Shown here: in pieces, positions 30,409 through 39,237 of the stretch
How the letters are laid out: each line of letters opens with the position of its first letter
Numbering within the stretch: position 1 is the first letter of the stretch
Assembly (NCBI RefSeq): GCF_003063575.1
Contig: NZ_NESC01000005.1
Coordinates: forward strand, 124,001-188,000
Direction of reading: 5' to 3'
Source: Limnohabitans sp. Jir72
Lineage (GTDB): Bacteria > Pseudomonadota > Gammaproteobacteria > Burkholderiales > Burkholderiaceae_C
Length of the DNA stretch: 64,000 bases
Made by a program: the position numbers and the translations under genes
The notes under the pieces: generated by a model
Database searches by the model: none
What the model was told of the DNA's origin: nothing
The model's input: the letters and a program-made list of their open reading frames with translations, nothing else

Positions 30409-31307
30409 GCCCCGCTGGCCTTGCCAATCGTGACCTGGTTGAGCTGGGCCTGCGCCTTGACCAGCGATGGCACCATCTCGCTGCCGTAGCCCAAGGCAAC
30501 CGCCGTGCTCAGCGCCTGGTGCACGCTGGCGCCAATGATGGAGGGCACTTTCATGCTCTCGCTCAGGTGGGCGTAGTAGCGCAAGTCCTTGGTCGCGTTG
30601 TTCAGCTCGAACTTCATGGCGGCATAGTCGCCTTGCAAGGTCTTGGACATCAACTGGAAGAGGCCCGAATTCACGCCGCCTGCCGAGATGACTTCCACGA
30701 GTTTCTCAAGGTTGACGCCCGCCTTGGCGCCCACGGCAAAGGCCTCGGCGGTGGCGGTGCAAATGGCTTGCGCCACGAAGTTGTTCAGCAGCTTGATGAC
30801 ATGGCCCGAGCCCATCTCGCCCACATGGAACACGTTTTCGCTGTACGCGCGAATGACCGGCTCGATTTGCGCAAACACCTCGGGCGATGCGCCCACCATG
30901 GAGTTGAGCTTGCCCGCCTCGGCTTCAATCGGCGTGCGGGTCAGCGGCGCATCGACATACACCACGCCTTTTTCGGCGCACAGGGCAGCCAAACGGCGGG
31001 TGGACTCAGGCTCGCTGGTGGAGGTGTCGATGATGACCAAGCCTGCACGCGCCTTTGACAAAAGACCGCCGGGCCCAGCCACCACGGCCTCGACCTGGGG
31101 TGAGCCGGTCACGCACACCAGCACCACGTCACAAGCGGCCAAGTCGGCATAACTGCCCACTTGCTGGGCCCCAGCGGCCAACAGGTCTTGAACCGGCGCC
31201 GTGCGTTGGTGAACCGAAATCGACAAATCAAAACCCTTGGCCCGGATGTTTTTGGCCATGCCATGGCCCATCAATCCCGAAGCGCCGACAAATCCGATGT
31301 GTTGCAT
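30405..31307 (-). CDS. NAD(P)-dependent oxidoreductase, 3-hydroxyisobutyrate dehydrogenase family
   Basis: 300 residues. The N-terminal dinucleotide motif reads GFVGASGLMGHGMAKNI, slightly off the canonical GxGxMG because of an inserted Ser. The catalytic helix GHVIKLLNNF carries the conserved Lys and Asn, and DAPLTRTPIEAEAGKLNSMVG is the substrate-binding strand. The family reduces or oxidises beta-hydroxyacids such as 2-hydroxy-3-oxopropionate. AGAGG precedes the ATG at 31305-31307. It is translationally coupled to the ornithine-cyclodeaminase homologue. Confidence 0.87.
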   Translation of the reverse strand: MQHIGFVGASGLMGHGMAKNIRAKGFDLSISVHQRTAPVQDLLAAGAQQVGSYADLAACDVVLVCVTGSPQVEAVVAGPGGLLSKARAGLVIIDTSTSEPESTRRLAALCAEKGVVYVDAPLTRTPIEAEAGKLNSMVGASPEVFAQIEPVIRAYSENVFHVGEMGSGHVIKLLNNFVAQAICTATAEAFAVGAKAGVNLEKLVEVISAGGVNSGLFQLMSKTLQGDYAAMKFELNNATKDLRYYAHLSESMKVPSIIGASVHQALSTAVALGYGSEMVPSLVKAQAQLNQVTIGKASGA

Positions 31308-31464
31308 ATGGCCTCTTGTGTGCAGTGGAAAAGCACGCCCATTCTGTGAGCATGCGCCACAGCCCCCTGTCACCTGTGCACACGCGCTGCAAAGCCCCAC
31401 AAGCCTTTGCCACCTTTGCCGCCTGCGTGACAAAGCGCCCCGCTGGCGGTGGCTACCATCACGC

Positions 31465-33360
31465 ATGCACCTGACCGTCTCCTCCCCCGTTCAATCCTTG
31501 GCTGACCTGCAGCGCGTGGCCGCCACCCCCTTGGCCGAGGCCATGCCTTGGGCCAGCACCTACGACCTGATCCGCGCCAGCGCGCAAGTGCACGCCGACC
31601 GACCCGCGCTCACCTTCTTGGCAACCGGACAAGTCGGCGGCGCCTCCACCACCTGGACCTATGGCCAGCTGCTGCAAGGCATTCACCAAACGGCCAACCT
31701 GTTGCATTCGCTGGGCTTGCAGTCCACCGATGTGGTGGCCGCCATGCTGCCCGGCGGGCTGGCCTACCACCTGGCGCTGTGGGGTGGCGAGGCGGCAGGC
31801 ATTGTGCAGCCGCTGAACCCACTGCTGAGCGAGGACAAGCTCGTGTCCTTGCTGCGGGCCAGTGGTGCGCAGGTGCTGATCGCCCATGGCGTGGACGACG
31901 ACAGCCAGATGCGCGCCAAAGCGCTGCGCCTGCAAAGCCAATGCCCCACCCTGCAAACCATTTTGCTGGTCAACCCCGAAGGTGGCCCGCTGCCGCAAGG
32001 CGATGCGCTGCCCGCAGGCGTACAGGACTTCCATGCCACACGTGCTTTGCAAGTGAGCGACCGACTGCTCAGCGGGCGGGTGTTTCAGGCCACCGACATC
32101 GCGGCCTACTTTCACACCGGTGGCACCACCGGTGCGCCCAAGCTGGCGCGGCACAGCCATGGGGCGCAGGTCTTCACGGCCTGGGCCAATGCGCAGATGC
32201 AAGGCTTTCAGGCCAGCGACGTGACCATCAATGGCTACCCGCTGTTCCATGTGGCCGGTGTGTTGCCCGGTGCCTTGTGCTCGCTGGCGGTGGGCATGCA
32301 CATCCTGATCCCCACACCCAGCCTGTTTCGCAACCGCGAGGTGATCGCCAACTACTGGCGGCTGGTGGCGCACCACGGCTGCACGCTCATGTCGGGCGTG
32401 CCCACGGTGCTGGCCGCGCTGGCGGCGGTGCCGCTGGCCGGGGCTGACATTTCACGCCTGCGCGCTGTGCGTACGGGGGCCGCGCCGCTGCCGCCCGAGC
32501 TGGCCTTGCGCTTTGAACAAGCCTTTGGCCTGCAGATCAACGAAAGCCTGGGCATGACCGAAACCGCAGGCCTGAGCACCGTGGCCCCACCGGGCCTGAG
32601 CGCGCCTGCGGGCTGCGTGGGCTGGCCGCTCCCGCACGCCCGTGTGCGCATCGTGGGCCTGAACAGCGATGGACAAGCCACTCCCCAAACCCTGCCCGTA
32701 GGCGAGAAAGGCATGGTGCTCTACCAAGGGCCCAATTTGTTCTCGGGCTATCTGGACGCGGCCGAGACCGCCCGCAGCTTCACGCCCGATGGTTGGCTCA
32801 TCACCGGCGACGTGGGCTTTGTGGACGCGCAAGGCCGGCTGCACCTGACCGGTCGCGCCAAAGACCTGATCATTCGGGGCGGCCACAACATCGACCCCAA
32901 AGTGATCGAAGACGCGCTGGGCGCACACCCCGCCGTGGAGCTGTGCGCCGCTGTGGGCGCGCCCGATGCCTATGCGGGCGAGCTGCCCGTGGCTTTTGCC
33001 TCGCTCAAGCCCGGCACCCAGGTGAGCGAGCAAGAGCTGCTGGCCTTCACGGCCGAGCGCGTGGACGAAGCGCCCGCCAAGCCCAAGCGCATCACCATTT
33101 TGGAGCGCATGCCGGTGACCAATGTGGGCAAGATCTACAAGCCCGAGCTGCGCACCTTGGCCACGGGCGCGGTGGTGCAGGCCTTGGTCGATCAAGTGTA
33201 TGGAGCGAGCGCCAACGAGACGCGCCCCCGCGTGACCGCACAAGGCGACTTGCCTGTGAGCGTGAGCCTGCAGCGCAGTGGCCATGCCGACTTGGACCGC
33301 GAACTGCAAGCCCTGATCGCGGCGCTGCCCGTGAAGGTGCAGGTGATCAGCGCAAACTGA
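31465..33360 (+). CDS. AMP-binding acyl-CoA synthetase
   Basis: 631 residues of the ANL superfamily. The P-loop is YFHTGGTTGAPKLA, followed by NESLGMTETAGLS (A5) and GWLITGDVGFVDAQGRLHLTGRAKDLIIRGGHNIDP (A7-A8). The catalytic Lys of A10 is in PVTNVGKIYKPELR. A C-terminal extension of about 70 residues follows the usual end. It activates an unknown carboxylate as acyl-AMP and then acyl-CoA. Divergent from the dehydrogenase, with the ATG at 31465 marking the start of family similarity; the frame is open further upstream but overlaps the divergent gene. Confidence 0.88.
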   Translation: MHLTVSSPVQSLADLQRVAATPLAEAMPWASTYDLIRASAQVHADRPALTFLATGQVGGASTTWTYGQLLQGIHQTANLLHSLGLQSTDVVAAMLPGGLAYHLALWGGEAAGIVQPLNPLLSEDKLVSLLRASGAQVLIAHGVDDDSQMRAKALRLQSQCPTLQTILLVNPEGGPLPQGDALPAGVQDFHATRALQVSDRLLSGRVFQATDIAAYFHTGGTTGAPKLARHSHGAQVFTAWANAQMQGFQASDVTINGYPLFHVAGVLPGALCSLAVGMHILIPTPSLFRNREVIANYWRLVAHHGCTLMSGVPTVLAALAAVPLAGADISRLRAVRTGAAPLPPELALRFEQAFGLQINESLGMTETAGLSTVAPPGLSAPAGCVGWPLPHARVRIVGLNSDGQATPQTLPVGEKGMVLYQGPNLFSGYLDAAETARSFTPDGWLITGDVGFVDAQGRLHLTGRAKDLIIRGGHNIDPKVIEDALGAHPAVELCAAVGAPDAYAGELPVAFASLKPGTQVSEQELLAFTAERVDEAPAKPKRITILERMPVTNVGKIYKPELRTLATGAVVQALVDQVYGASANETRPRVTAQGDLPVSVSLQRSGHADLDRELQALIAALPVKVQVISAN

Positions 33361-33459
33361 ACGCCCGCACCGGGCGTGCGCACCAGCGCTTAGGGAATCC
33401 CCGCTTGATACAGATGGGGGTGACACTACATTGGGGGTTCCAACATACCTAGGTGCCCC

Positions 33460-34389
33460 ATGAAAATTCGCGAACTGGCGACAGGACTTCAATTCCCCGA
33501 GGGGCCCGTGGCCATGGACGATGGCTCGGTGCTGCTGGTCGAGATTGCACGCGGCACGCTCACCCGCGTGACGGCCGACGGGCGCGTGCAGGTGGTGGCC
33601 GACCTGGGCGCTGGCCCCAATGGCGCCGCCATCGGCCCCGATGGCGCGGTCTACATCTGCAACAACGGCGGCTTTGAATGGACGCGCGACCCGGGCAATT
33701 ACCTGCGCCCCATCGGCCAGGCTCACGACTACTCGGGCGGGCGCATCGAGCGCGTGAACCTGAACACCGGCAAATTTGAGCGCCTGTACGAGCAAGTGGA
33801 AGGCATCGGGCTGCGCGGCCCCAACGACCTGGTGTTTGACGCGCATGGCGGCTTTTATTTCACCGACCTGGGCAAAGTGCGCCACCACGAGATGGACCGG
33901 GGCGGCCTGTTCTATGCGCAGCCCAACGGATCGGGCGTACACGCCGTGGCCAAGCCGGTGATGACCCCCAACGGCATTGCGCTGTCGCCCGACGGGCAAA
34001 CGCTTTACTACGCCGAGACCGAAGGCGCACGCGTGTGGGCCTTTGATGTCACCGCCCCCGGCCAGGTGCGCAAAGACCCCTGGCCATCGCCCCAGGGCGC
34101 CCGCATGGTCACGGCATCACCGGGCGGACACTACCAACGCTTTGACTCGATGGCGGTGGATGCACAAGGCAACATTTGCGTAGCCACCTTGTTGCACGGC
34201 GGCATCTCCATCGTCAACCCCAACGGCCAGCAAGTCCAACACGTGCCCCTGCCCGACCCCTACACCACCAACATCTGCTTCGGTGGCCCCGGCCACCGCA
34301 CCGCCTACATCACCCTGTCTGCGACAGGGCGACTGATCGCGGTAGACGACTGGCCGGTGGCTGGACTGGGGTTGAACTTCAATGCCTAA
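33460..34389 (+). CDS. SMP-30/gluconolactonase family protein
   Basis: 309 residues. Propeller motifs in order: LQFPEGPVAMDDGSVLLVEI (metal-binding Glu), GAVYICNNGGFEW, RGPNDLVFDAHGGFYFTDLG (Asn and Asp metal ligands) and PNGIALSPDGQTLYYAET. This matches the subgroup related to luciferin-regenerating enzyme and gluconolactonase. It lies 99 bp after the acyl-CoA synthetase on the same strand and ends 44 bp before the convergent topB. It is more distant from the 990-1940 homologue than a recent duplication would be. Confidence 0.88.
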   Translation: MKIRELATGLQFPEGPVAMDDGSVLLVEIARGTLTRVTADGRVQVVADLGAGPNGAAIGPDGAVYICNNGGFEWTRDPGNYLRPIGQAHDYSGGRIERVNLNTGKFERLYEQVEGIGLRGPNDLVFDAHGGFYFTDLGKVRHHEMDRGGLFYAQPNGSGVHAVAKPVMTPNGIALSPDGQTLYYAETEGARVWAFDVTAPGQVRKDPWPSPQGARMVTASPGGHYQRFDSMAVDAQGNICVATLLHGGISIVNPNGQQVQHVPLPDPYTTNICFGGPGHRTAYITLSATGRLIAVDDWPVAGLGLNFNA

Positions 34390-34395
34390 GGCCCT

Positions 34396-34417
34396 GTCGA
34401 CCCTCTAGGAGGGCGAC
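34396..34417. terminator. Possible bidirectional terminator
   Basis: GTCG-A-CCCTC, loop TAG, GAGGG-CGAC forms a 9-bp stem with a single bulged A between the convergent lactonase and topB genes. There is no T-run on either side. Confidence 0.45.
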
Positions 34418-34433
34418 ACAAGCCGGTGCGCCT

Positions 34434-37355
34434 TCAGCTCAAATGCTTGCCAATGATCCCCGCCAACTCGAACATGGTGGCTTGGTCTTTGCCGAAAACG
34501 GCTTGCAGCTTGCCATCGGCTTTGATGGAGCGCTTGTCTGCCGGGTCCTGCAAGTTGTTGGCTTTGATGTAGTCCCAGATTTTTTTGACCACCTCGGTGC
34601 GGGCATAGGTACCGTCACCGATCACGGCGGCCAATGAGGCGCTGGGCTTCAAGGTGCCCACGGCCGCTTTGCGGGGCGCTTTTTCGGCAGCAGGCTTGGC
34701 GGCTTTTTTGGCAGCGGGCGCTTTGGCCGTTTTGGCGGCGGTCTTTTTGGCTGCAGCTTTGCCGAAAGGTGTTTTGGCTGCGGTCTTGCGCGGTGGGTAT
34801 TTCTTGCCACCTTCGCGTTGCTCAAACTCAAACGTCACTTTGCCTTCTTCGGGATTCCAGGCCAGCATGGCCTTGAAGCTGCGGCGCGTGCGGTTGCTGA
34901 CGAACTTGTCGAGCAGGTCGGTCTTGCCGGTGCTCAGCAGCTTGATGACCTGCTCGCGTTCCACTGGTTGTTGCAAGATGATCTTGCCGCTCTTGAAGTC
35001 GCAGCTGGGCGTGGGTTGTTCGTTGGTCGGCACGGCTTTGCTGCACACATAGTTGCTGCCGTGCTCGTGCACAGCGCTGCCGCACTTGGGGCAGGCCCCC
35101 AGCGACTCGTCGGTGAACTCGACGATCTCGCCGCTCTCTTCGTTTTTCTTGTCGTCACCGAAGTCGAATTCGAGCTTCCAGTTCTTTTCTTCTTCGTTGT
35201 ACTTGAGCGCCATCTCGGCCACAAACGGCCAACCGGCCTTGGAGCGGAAGCCGTCCAGCGGGCCAATTTTCTTGTCGCGCATGAACTGCTCGACTTCAGC
35301 GGGCTCGAAGGTGCGGCCTGCGGGCGACTTGCCAAACGAGAAGCCACACCCGTCGCTGACACCATCGGCACCAGTGCAGGTGTACCTGCGGTAGTTCTCT
35401 TTGACCACACCACCGCAGTTGGGGCAGGGCGTGGTCACAGTGGCGTAGTCACCGGGCACGGTGTCGCGGTCGTACTCTTTGGCTTTCTTGACGATGTGCT
35501 CGGTCATGGCCGCAATCTCGGCCATGAAGGTGGCACGGCTCAGTTTGCCTTGCTCCATCTGGGCGAGTTTGTATTCCCACTCGCCGGTCAGCTCGGGCTT
35601 TGACAATTCTTCGACCTGCAAGCCGCGCAAGAGCGTCATGAGCTGGAAGGCCTTGGCCGTGGGGATCATCTCGCGGCCTTCGCGCAGCATGTACTTTTCG
35701 TTGATCAGGCCTTCGATGATGGCGGCGCGGGTGGCTGGCGTGCCCAGGCCTTTTTCCTGCATGGCTTCGCGCAGCTCGTCGTCGTCGACCATCTTGCCCG
35801 CGCCTTCCATGGCGCCCAGCAGCGTGGCTTCTGAATAGCGCGCTGGCGGGCGGGTCTTCAGGCCCTTGGCCTCGACCGATTCCACGCCGACCTGCTCGCC
35901 CGGCTGCACGGGCACCAGGTTCTGGCCCTTGTCACCGTCTTTGGCGTCCTCCACCTCATCTGCGGCTTCTTTGCCGTAAATGGCCAACCAACCTGGCTTG
36001 ACCAACACCTTGCCGACGGTCTTGAAGCTGTGGCCGGCGGCCACGCTGATGCGGGTGGTCACCTGGTATTCGGCGCTGGGGAAGAACACCGCCATGAAGC
36101 GGCGCACGACCAAGTCATACAACTTTTGCTCGGCCTCGGACAGGCCGCTGGGCGCTTGCAGCGTGGGGATGATGGCGAAGTGGTCCGAGACCTTTTTGTT
36201 GTCGAACACGCGCGGGATCTTGCGCACGTAGTTGTTGTTCAGTGCCGTGAGCGCATGCGGGGCCAGGTGGCGCATGCCGCTGTCGGCCAGCATCTCGAAG
36301 GTTTGCTTGGCCACGGGCACATAGTCTTCGGGCAGGTGGCGCGAGTCGGTACGCGGGTAGGTCAGGGCCTTGTGGCGCTCGTACAGGCTTTGCGCCAGCG
36401 CCAGCGTGGTCTTGGCCGAGAAGCCGAACTTGCCGTTGGCCTCGCGCTGCAGGCTGGTCAGGTCAAACAGGCCGGGGCTGGCTTGCGTGGTGGGTGTGGC
36501 CTCTTCGGTCACGCTGGCCGTTTGGCCGCGCACCGCGTCGACGATGGCTTGCGCCTCAGGAGCCGTCCACTTGCGGTCGGCTTTCTTTTCGGCGTCTTCT
36601 TCTTTTCGCCACTTGGGGTCGAACCACTTGCCGGGGTAGGTGCCCGCTGCAGCCCCAAACTCGGCATGGATTTCCCAATAGTCGCGGCTCACGAACTTGC
36701 GGATCTGCTCTTCGCGCTCGACCACCACGGCCAGTGTGGGCGTTTGCACCCGACCCACGGTGGTCAAGAAGAAGCCGCCGTCACGCGAGTTGAAAGCGGT
36801 CATGGCGCGGGTGCCGTTGATGCCCACCAGCCAGTCGGCTTCAGAGCGGCTGCGGGCGGCGTCGGCCAGGCCCTGCATCTGCTGTTCGCTGCGCAGGCTG
36901 TCAAAGCCGTCGCGAATGGCTTGCGGCGTCATGGACTGCAACCACAGGCGCTTGACGGGTTTGTTCAGCGGCTTGGCGCCACCTGCGTACTGCTCAATCA
37001 AACGGAAGATCAACTCCCCTTCGCGCCCCGCGTCACAGGCGTTGATGATGGCCGTCACGTCCTTGCGCTTGGCTTGCCTGACCACGGCCGTCAAGCGGCT
37101 CTTGGTTTTGTCCACGGGCTTGAGGTCAAAGTGCGGCGGAATCACCGGCAAGTTGGCAAAGCTCCACTTGCCGCGTTTCACGTCGTATTGCTCGGGGGCC
37201 TGGATCTCCACCAAGTGGCCCACGGCGCTCGTCACCACAAAGGTGTCGTTCTCAAAGTGATCGTCGTGTTTCTCGAACTTGCCCGAGGTGGGGGTCAAGG
37301 CTTTGACGATGTCTTGAGCCACTGAAGGCTTCTCTGCAATTACCAAGGTCTTCAT
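34434..37355 (-). CDS. topB: DNA topoisomerase III with C-terminal SWIB domain
   Basis: 973 residues. The Toprim domain has E8 (IAEKPSVAQ) and DAGREGE (108-114), and the catalytic Tyr333 is in ALTYPRTDSR. Zinc-finger-like cysteine pairs CPNC and CPKC follow the core. Residues about 849-898 are a Lys/Ala/Pro-rich linker like a histone H1 tail. Residues 899-973 (LKPSASLAAVIG, KKIWDYIKANNLQDP, then KLQAVFGKD) match a SWIB/MDM2 domain. The type IA enzyme relaxes or decatenates DNA by single-strand passage. The start at 37353-37355 is set by the conserved MKTLVIAEKPSVA. E. coli TopB (about 650 residues) lacks the last three parts. Confidence 0.93.
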   Translation of the reverse strand: MKTLVIAEKPSVAQDIVKALTPTSGKFEKHDDHFENDTFVVTSAVGHLVEIQAPEQYDVKRGKWSFANLPVIPPHFDLKPVDKTKSRLTAVVRQAKRKDVTAIINACDAGREGELIFRLIEQYAGGAKPLNKPVKRLWLQSMTPQAIRDGFDSLRSEQQMQGLADAARSRSEADWLVGINGTRAMTAFNSRDGGFFLTTVGRVQTPTLAVVVEREEQIRKFVSRDYWEIHAEFGAAAGTYPGKWFDPKWRKEEDAEKKADRKWTAPEAQAIVDAVRGQTASVTEEATPTTQASPGLFDLTSLQREANGKFGFSAKTTLALAQSLYERHKALTYPRTDSRHLPEDYVPVAKQTFEMLADSGMRHLAPHALTALNNNYVRKIPRVFDNKKVSDHFAIIPTLQAPSGLSEAEQKLYDLVVRRFMAVFFPSAEYQVTTRISVAAGHSFKTVGKVLVKPGWLAIYGKEAADEVEDAKDGDKGQNLVPVQPGEQVGVESVEAKGLKTRPPARYSEATLLGAMEGAGKMVDDDELREAMQEKGLGTPATRAAIIEGLINEKYMLREGREMIPTAKAFQLMTLLRGLQVEELSKPELTGEWEYKLAQMEQGKLSRATFMAEIAAMTEHIVKKAKEYDRDTVPGDYATVTTPCPNCGGVVKENYRRYTCTGADGVSDGCGFSFGKSPAGRTFEPAEVEQFMRDKKIGPLDGFRSKAGWPFVAEMALKYNEEEKNWKLEFDFGDDKKNEESGEIVEFTDESLGACPKCGSAVHEHGSNYVCSKAVPTNEQPTPSCDFKSGKIILQQPVEREQVIKLLSTGKTDLLDKFVSNRTRRSFKAMLAWNPEEGKVTFEFEQREGGKKYPPRKTAAKTPFGKAAAKKTAAKTAKAPAAKKAAKPAAEKAPRKAAVGTLKPSASLAAVIGDGTYARTEVVKKIWDYIKANNLQDPADKRSIKADGKLQAVFGKDQATMFELAGIIGKHLS
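34437..34811 (-). other. SWIB domain plus Lys/Ala-rich tail encoded at the topB 3' end
   Basis: Bases 34437-34661 encode the SWIB domain and 34662-34811 the basic linker with AAKKTAAKTAKAPAAKKAAK. SWIB domains are known from eukaryotic SWI/SNF complexes, from Chlamydia (one fused to topoisomerase I) and as small stand-alone proteins in Betaproteobacteria. The linker is low-complexity and repeats an AAK motif. Confidence 0.85.
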
Positions 37356-37451
37356 GTCATTACAATCCCGTTGTCTCGCGTGTGCGTACGCGCCCGGGCA
37401 CGCGCTCACGCGCACGCCCACATGAATTCACCATAACAAATTTTTGACACC

Positions 37452-38126
37452 GTGGCCAAATCAACCGCTTCCGCACCCAGCCGCTCAACCCCCAGCGCCT
37501 CCGGCAAGCGCATTCAGGTGCGCCGCTCCGGCGTGCACGGCAAAGGCGTTTTTGCGCTGCAAGACCTCGCCGAGGGCGAGACGCTGATTGAATACGTGGG
37601 CGAGATCATCAGCTGGGACGAGGCGCAAGACCGCCACCCGCACGACCCCAATGACCCGAACCACACCTTCTACTTCCATGTGAACGAGGACAAGGTGATC
37701 GATGCGCTGCACGGCGGCAACTCTTCGCGCTGGATCAACCACAGCTGCGACCCCAACTGCGAGGCCGACGAAGAGAATGAACGCATCTTCATCAAGGCGC
37801 TGCGCAACATCAAGGCCGGGGAAGAGCTGAACTACGACTACGGCCTGATCATCGACGAGCCTTACACCAAGAAGCTTTTGGCCGAGTACCCCTGCTGGTG
37901 CGGTGCCAAGAACTGCCGTGGGACACTGCTCTCGCCCAAAGACCGCGCCGACACACCCAAAATTCCAGGCCAGAAAAAAGCCAAAAGCAAATCCAAAGAC
38001 AAGGCCAAGTCCAAAGTGAAGGCCCAGACCAAGGCAGCCGCCAAACACAAGGACGATGTCAAGCCGAAGGTCAAGGCCAAGAAGCCATCGACCGAAAAGG
38101 TCAAGAAGACCTCGACAAAGCGCTGA
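37452..38126 (+). CDS. SET domain protein-lysine methyltransferase with basic tail
   Basis: 224 residues. The SET domain spans about 20-135: RSGVHGKGVFALQDLAEGE, EYVGEIIS, then the SAM/substrate knot RWINHSCDPNCEA (94-105) and NYDYG (127-131). A post-SET cysteine cluster, CWCGAKNCRG (148-157), follows. The tail (about 165-224) is nearly half lysine. By family it methylates lysines in a protein; the target is unknown. The start is GTG at 37452 without a clear Shine-Dalgarno sequence. It is divergent from topB across 96 bp, and birA begins 17 bp downstream. Confidence 0.9.
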   Translation: MAKSTASAPSRSTPSASGKRIQVRRSGVHGKGVFALQDLAEGETLIEYVGEIISWDEAQDRHPHDPNDPNHTFYFHVNEDKVIDALHGGNSSRWINHSCDPNCEADEENERIFIKALRNIKAGEELNYDYGLIIDEPYTKKLLAEYPCWCGAKNCRGTLLSPKDRADTPKIPGQKKAKSKSKDKAKSKVKAQTKAAAKHKDDVKPKVKAKKPSTEKVKKTSTKR

Positions 38127-38143
38127 GTGACAAGTGCCAGCAG

Positions 38144-38917
38144 ATGATCAAGCACACCGCCTGGCCCGCTGAAGCCATCTGGGAGCAAGTCTTTCCCTGG
38201 CTGCCCGACTTCACCGTCGAGATCCTGCCCCAGGTCGACTCCAGCAACAGCGAACTCATGCGCCGCGCCCGTGCAGGCCTGCTTGAGCCCACGCTGTTGG
38301 TGGCCGAGCGGCAGACTGCAGGCCGTGGCCGCATGGGCCGCGTGTGGCAAAGCCAGCCGGGAGATTCACTGACCTTCTCGCTGAGCCTGCCCATTGCCCC
38401 CAAAGACTGGTCGGGTCTGTCATTGGCGGTGGGGCTGAGCCTGGCCGAAAGCCTGCACCCGCAAGTGGGCCTGAAGTGGCCCAACGATTTGTGGGTGCAA
38501 GAGCGCAAGCTCGGCGGCATTTTGGTGGAAGCGGCCAGCATGGGCGGCCGCAGCCAGGTCGTGATCGGCGTGGGCCTGAACATCCGCCCGCACCTGGCCG
38601 ATGGCCTGAACACCGCGCCTGCGGCCTTGACCGAATGCTGGCCTGGCGTGACCTCTGCTGCGGCACTGGCGCGCATCGCGGCACCCTTGATCCAGACCAT
38701 TCTGGCTTTTGAGAGCACTGGCTTTTCCCCCCTTCAAGCACGCTTTGAAGTGCGTGACGTGCTCAAGGGCAGACGCGTGCACACCAGCGACGGTGTGCAG
38801 GGCACATCCCTGGGCGTCAGCGCCAGCGGTGCACTGCGATTGCAGACCGATGCTGGCGTGGTGGACATCCACAGTTCCGAAGTCAGCGTGCGCCCCTTTG
38901 CCGAGGACCAACCATGA
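38144..38917 (+). CDS. birA: Biotin-[acetyl-CoA-carboxylase] ligase
   Basis: 257 residues, the monofunctional class without a DNA-binding domain. The active-site motif AGRGRMGRVW binds biotinyl-AMP; KWPNDLWVQERKLGGILVE and VIGVGLNIR follow as usual. A C-terminal SH3-like domain (LKGRRVHTSDGVQGTSLGVS) is present. It attaches biotin to the carboxyl carrier protein. The frame is open far upstream inside the SET gene, but ligase similarity starts near the ATG at 38144. The stop overlaps the next start codon (ATGA). Confidence 0.92.
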   Translation: MIKHTAWPAEAIWEQVFPWLPDFTVEILPQVDSSNSELMRRARAGLLEPTLLVAERQTAGRGRMGRVWQSQPGDSLTFSLSLPIAPKDWSGLSLAVGLSLAESLHPQVGLKWPNDLWVQERKLGGILVEAASMGGRSQVVIGVGLNIRPHLADGLNTAPAALTECWPGVTSAAALARIAAPLIQTILAFESTGFSPLQARFEVRDVLKGRRVHTSDGVQGTSLGVSASGALRLQTDAGVVDIHSSEVSVRPFAEDQP

Positions 38918-39219
38918 AAATCCGCTGGTGGATAGCCCTGTTGCTGCTGCTCAATGTCATCACGATGGCCTGGCAGTGGGACGCCTTTGCGCGCTGGGGC
39001 TGGGGCCCCAATGTACAACGCGAGCCAGAGCGCTTGCAGCAACAAATCAAGCCCGAGGCCTTGCAGTTCACGCTGCCAGGGCAGGCGGCCTCTGCACTCA
39101 CACCTGCGCCTTCACCTTCGCCCGTTACACCAGCGTCTGAAGCTGCTGCCGCGCCTACTGGCAAAGCGTCCGAGGCCTTGCCCACCAATCCCATGCCGGC
39201 CAAAGCCGCATCCAATTAA
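38914..39219 (+). CDS. Small membrane-anchored protein of unknown function
   Basis: 101 residues: an N-terminal hydrophobic helix (IALLLLLNVITMAW, about residues 7-20), then a Trp-rich turn and a disordered Ala/Pro/Ser-rich C-terminus. The topology would place the tail in the periplasm. No domain is recognised. Translational coupling to birA by a 4-base overlap and a GST 18 bp downstream show it is expressed in this operon. Confidence 0.75.
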   Translation: MKIRWWIALLLLLNVITMAWQWDAFARWGWGPNVQREPERLQQQIKPEALQFTLPGQAASALTPAPSPSPVTPASEAAAAPTGKASEALPTNPMPAKAASN

Positions 39220-39237
39220 CCCCGTATCGGAGACCCC

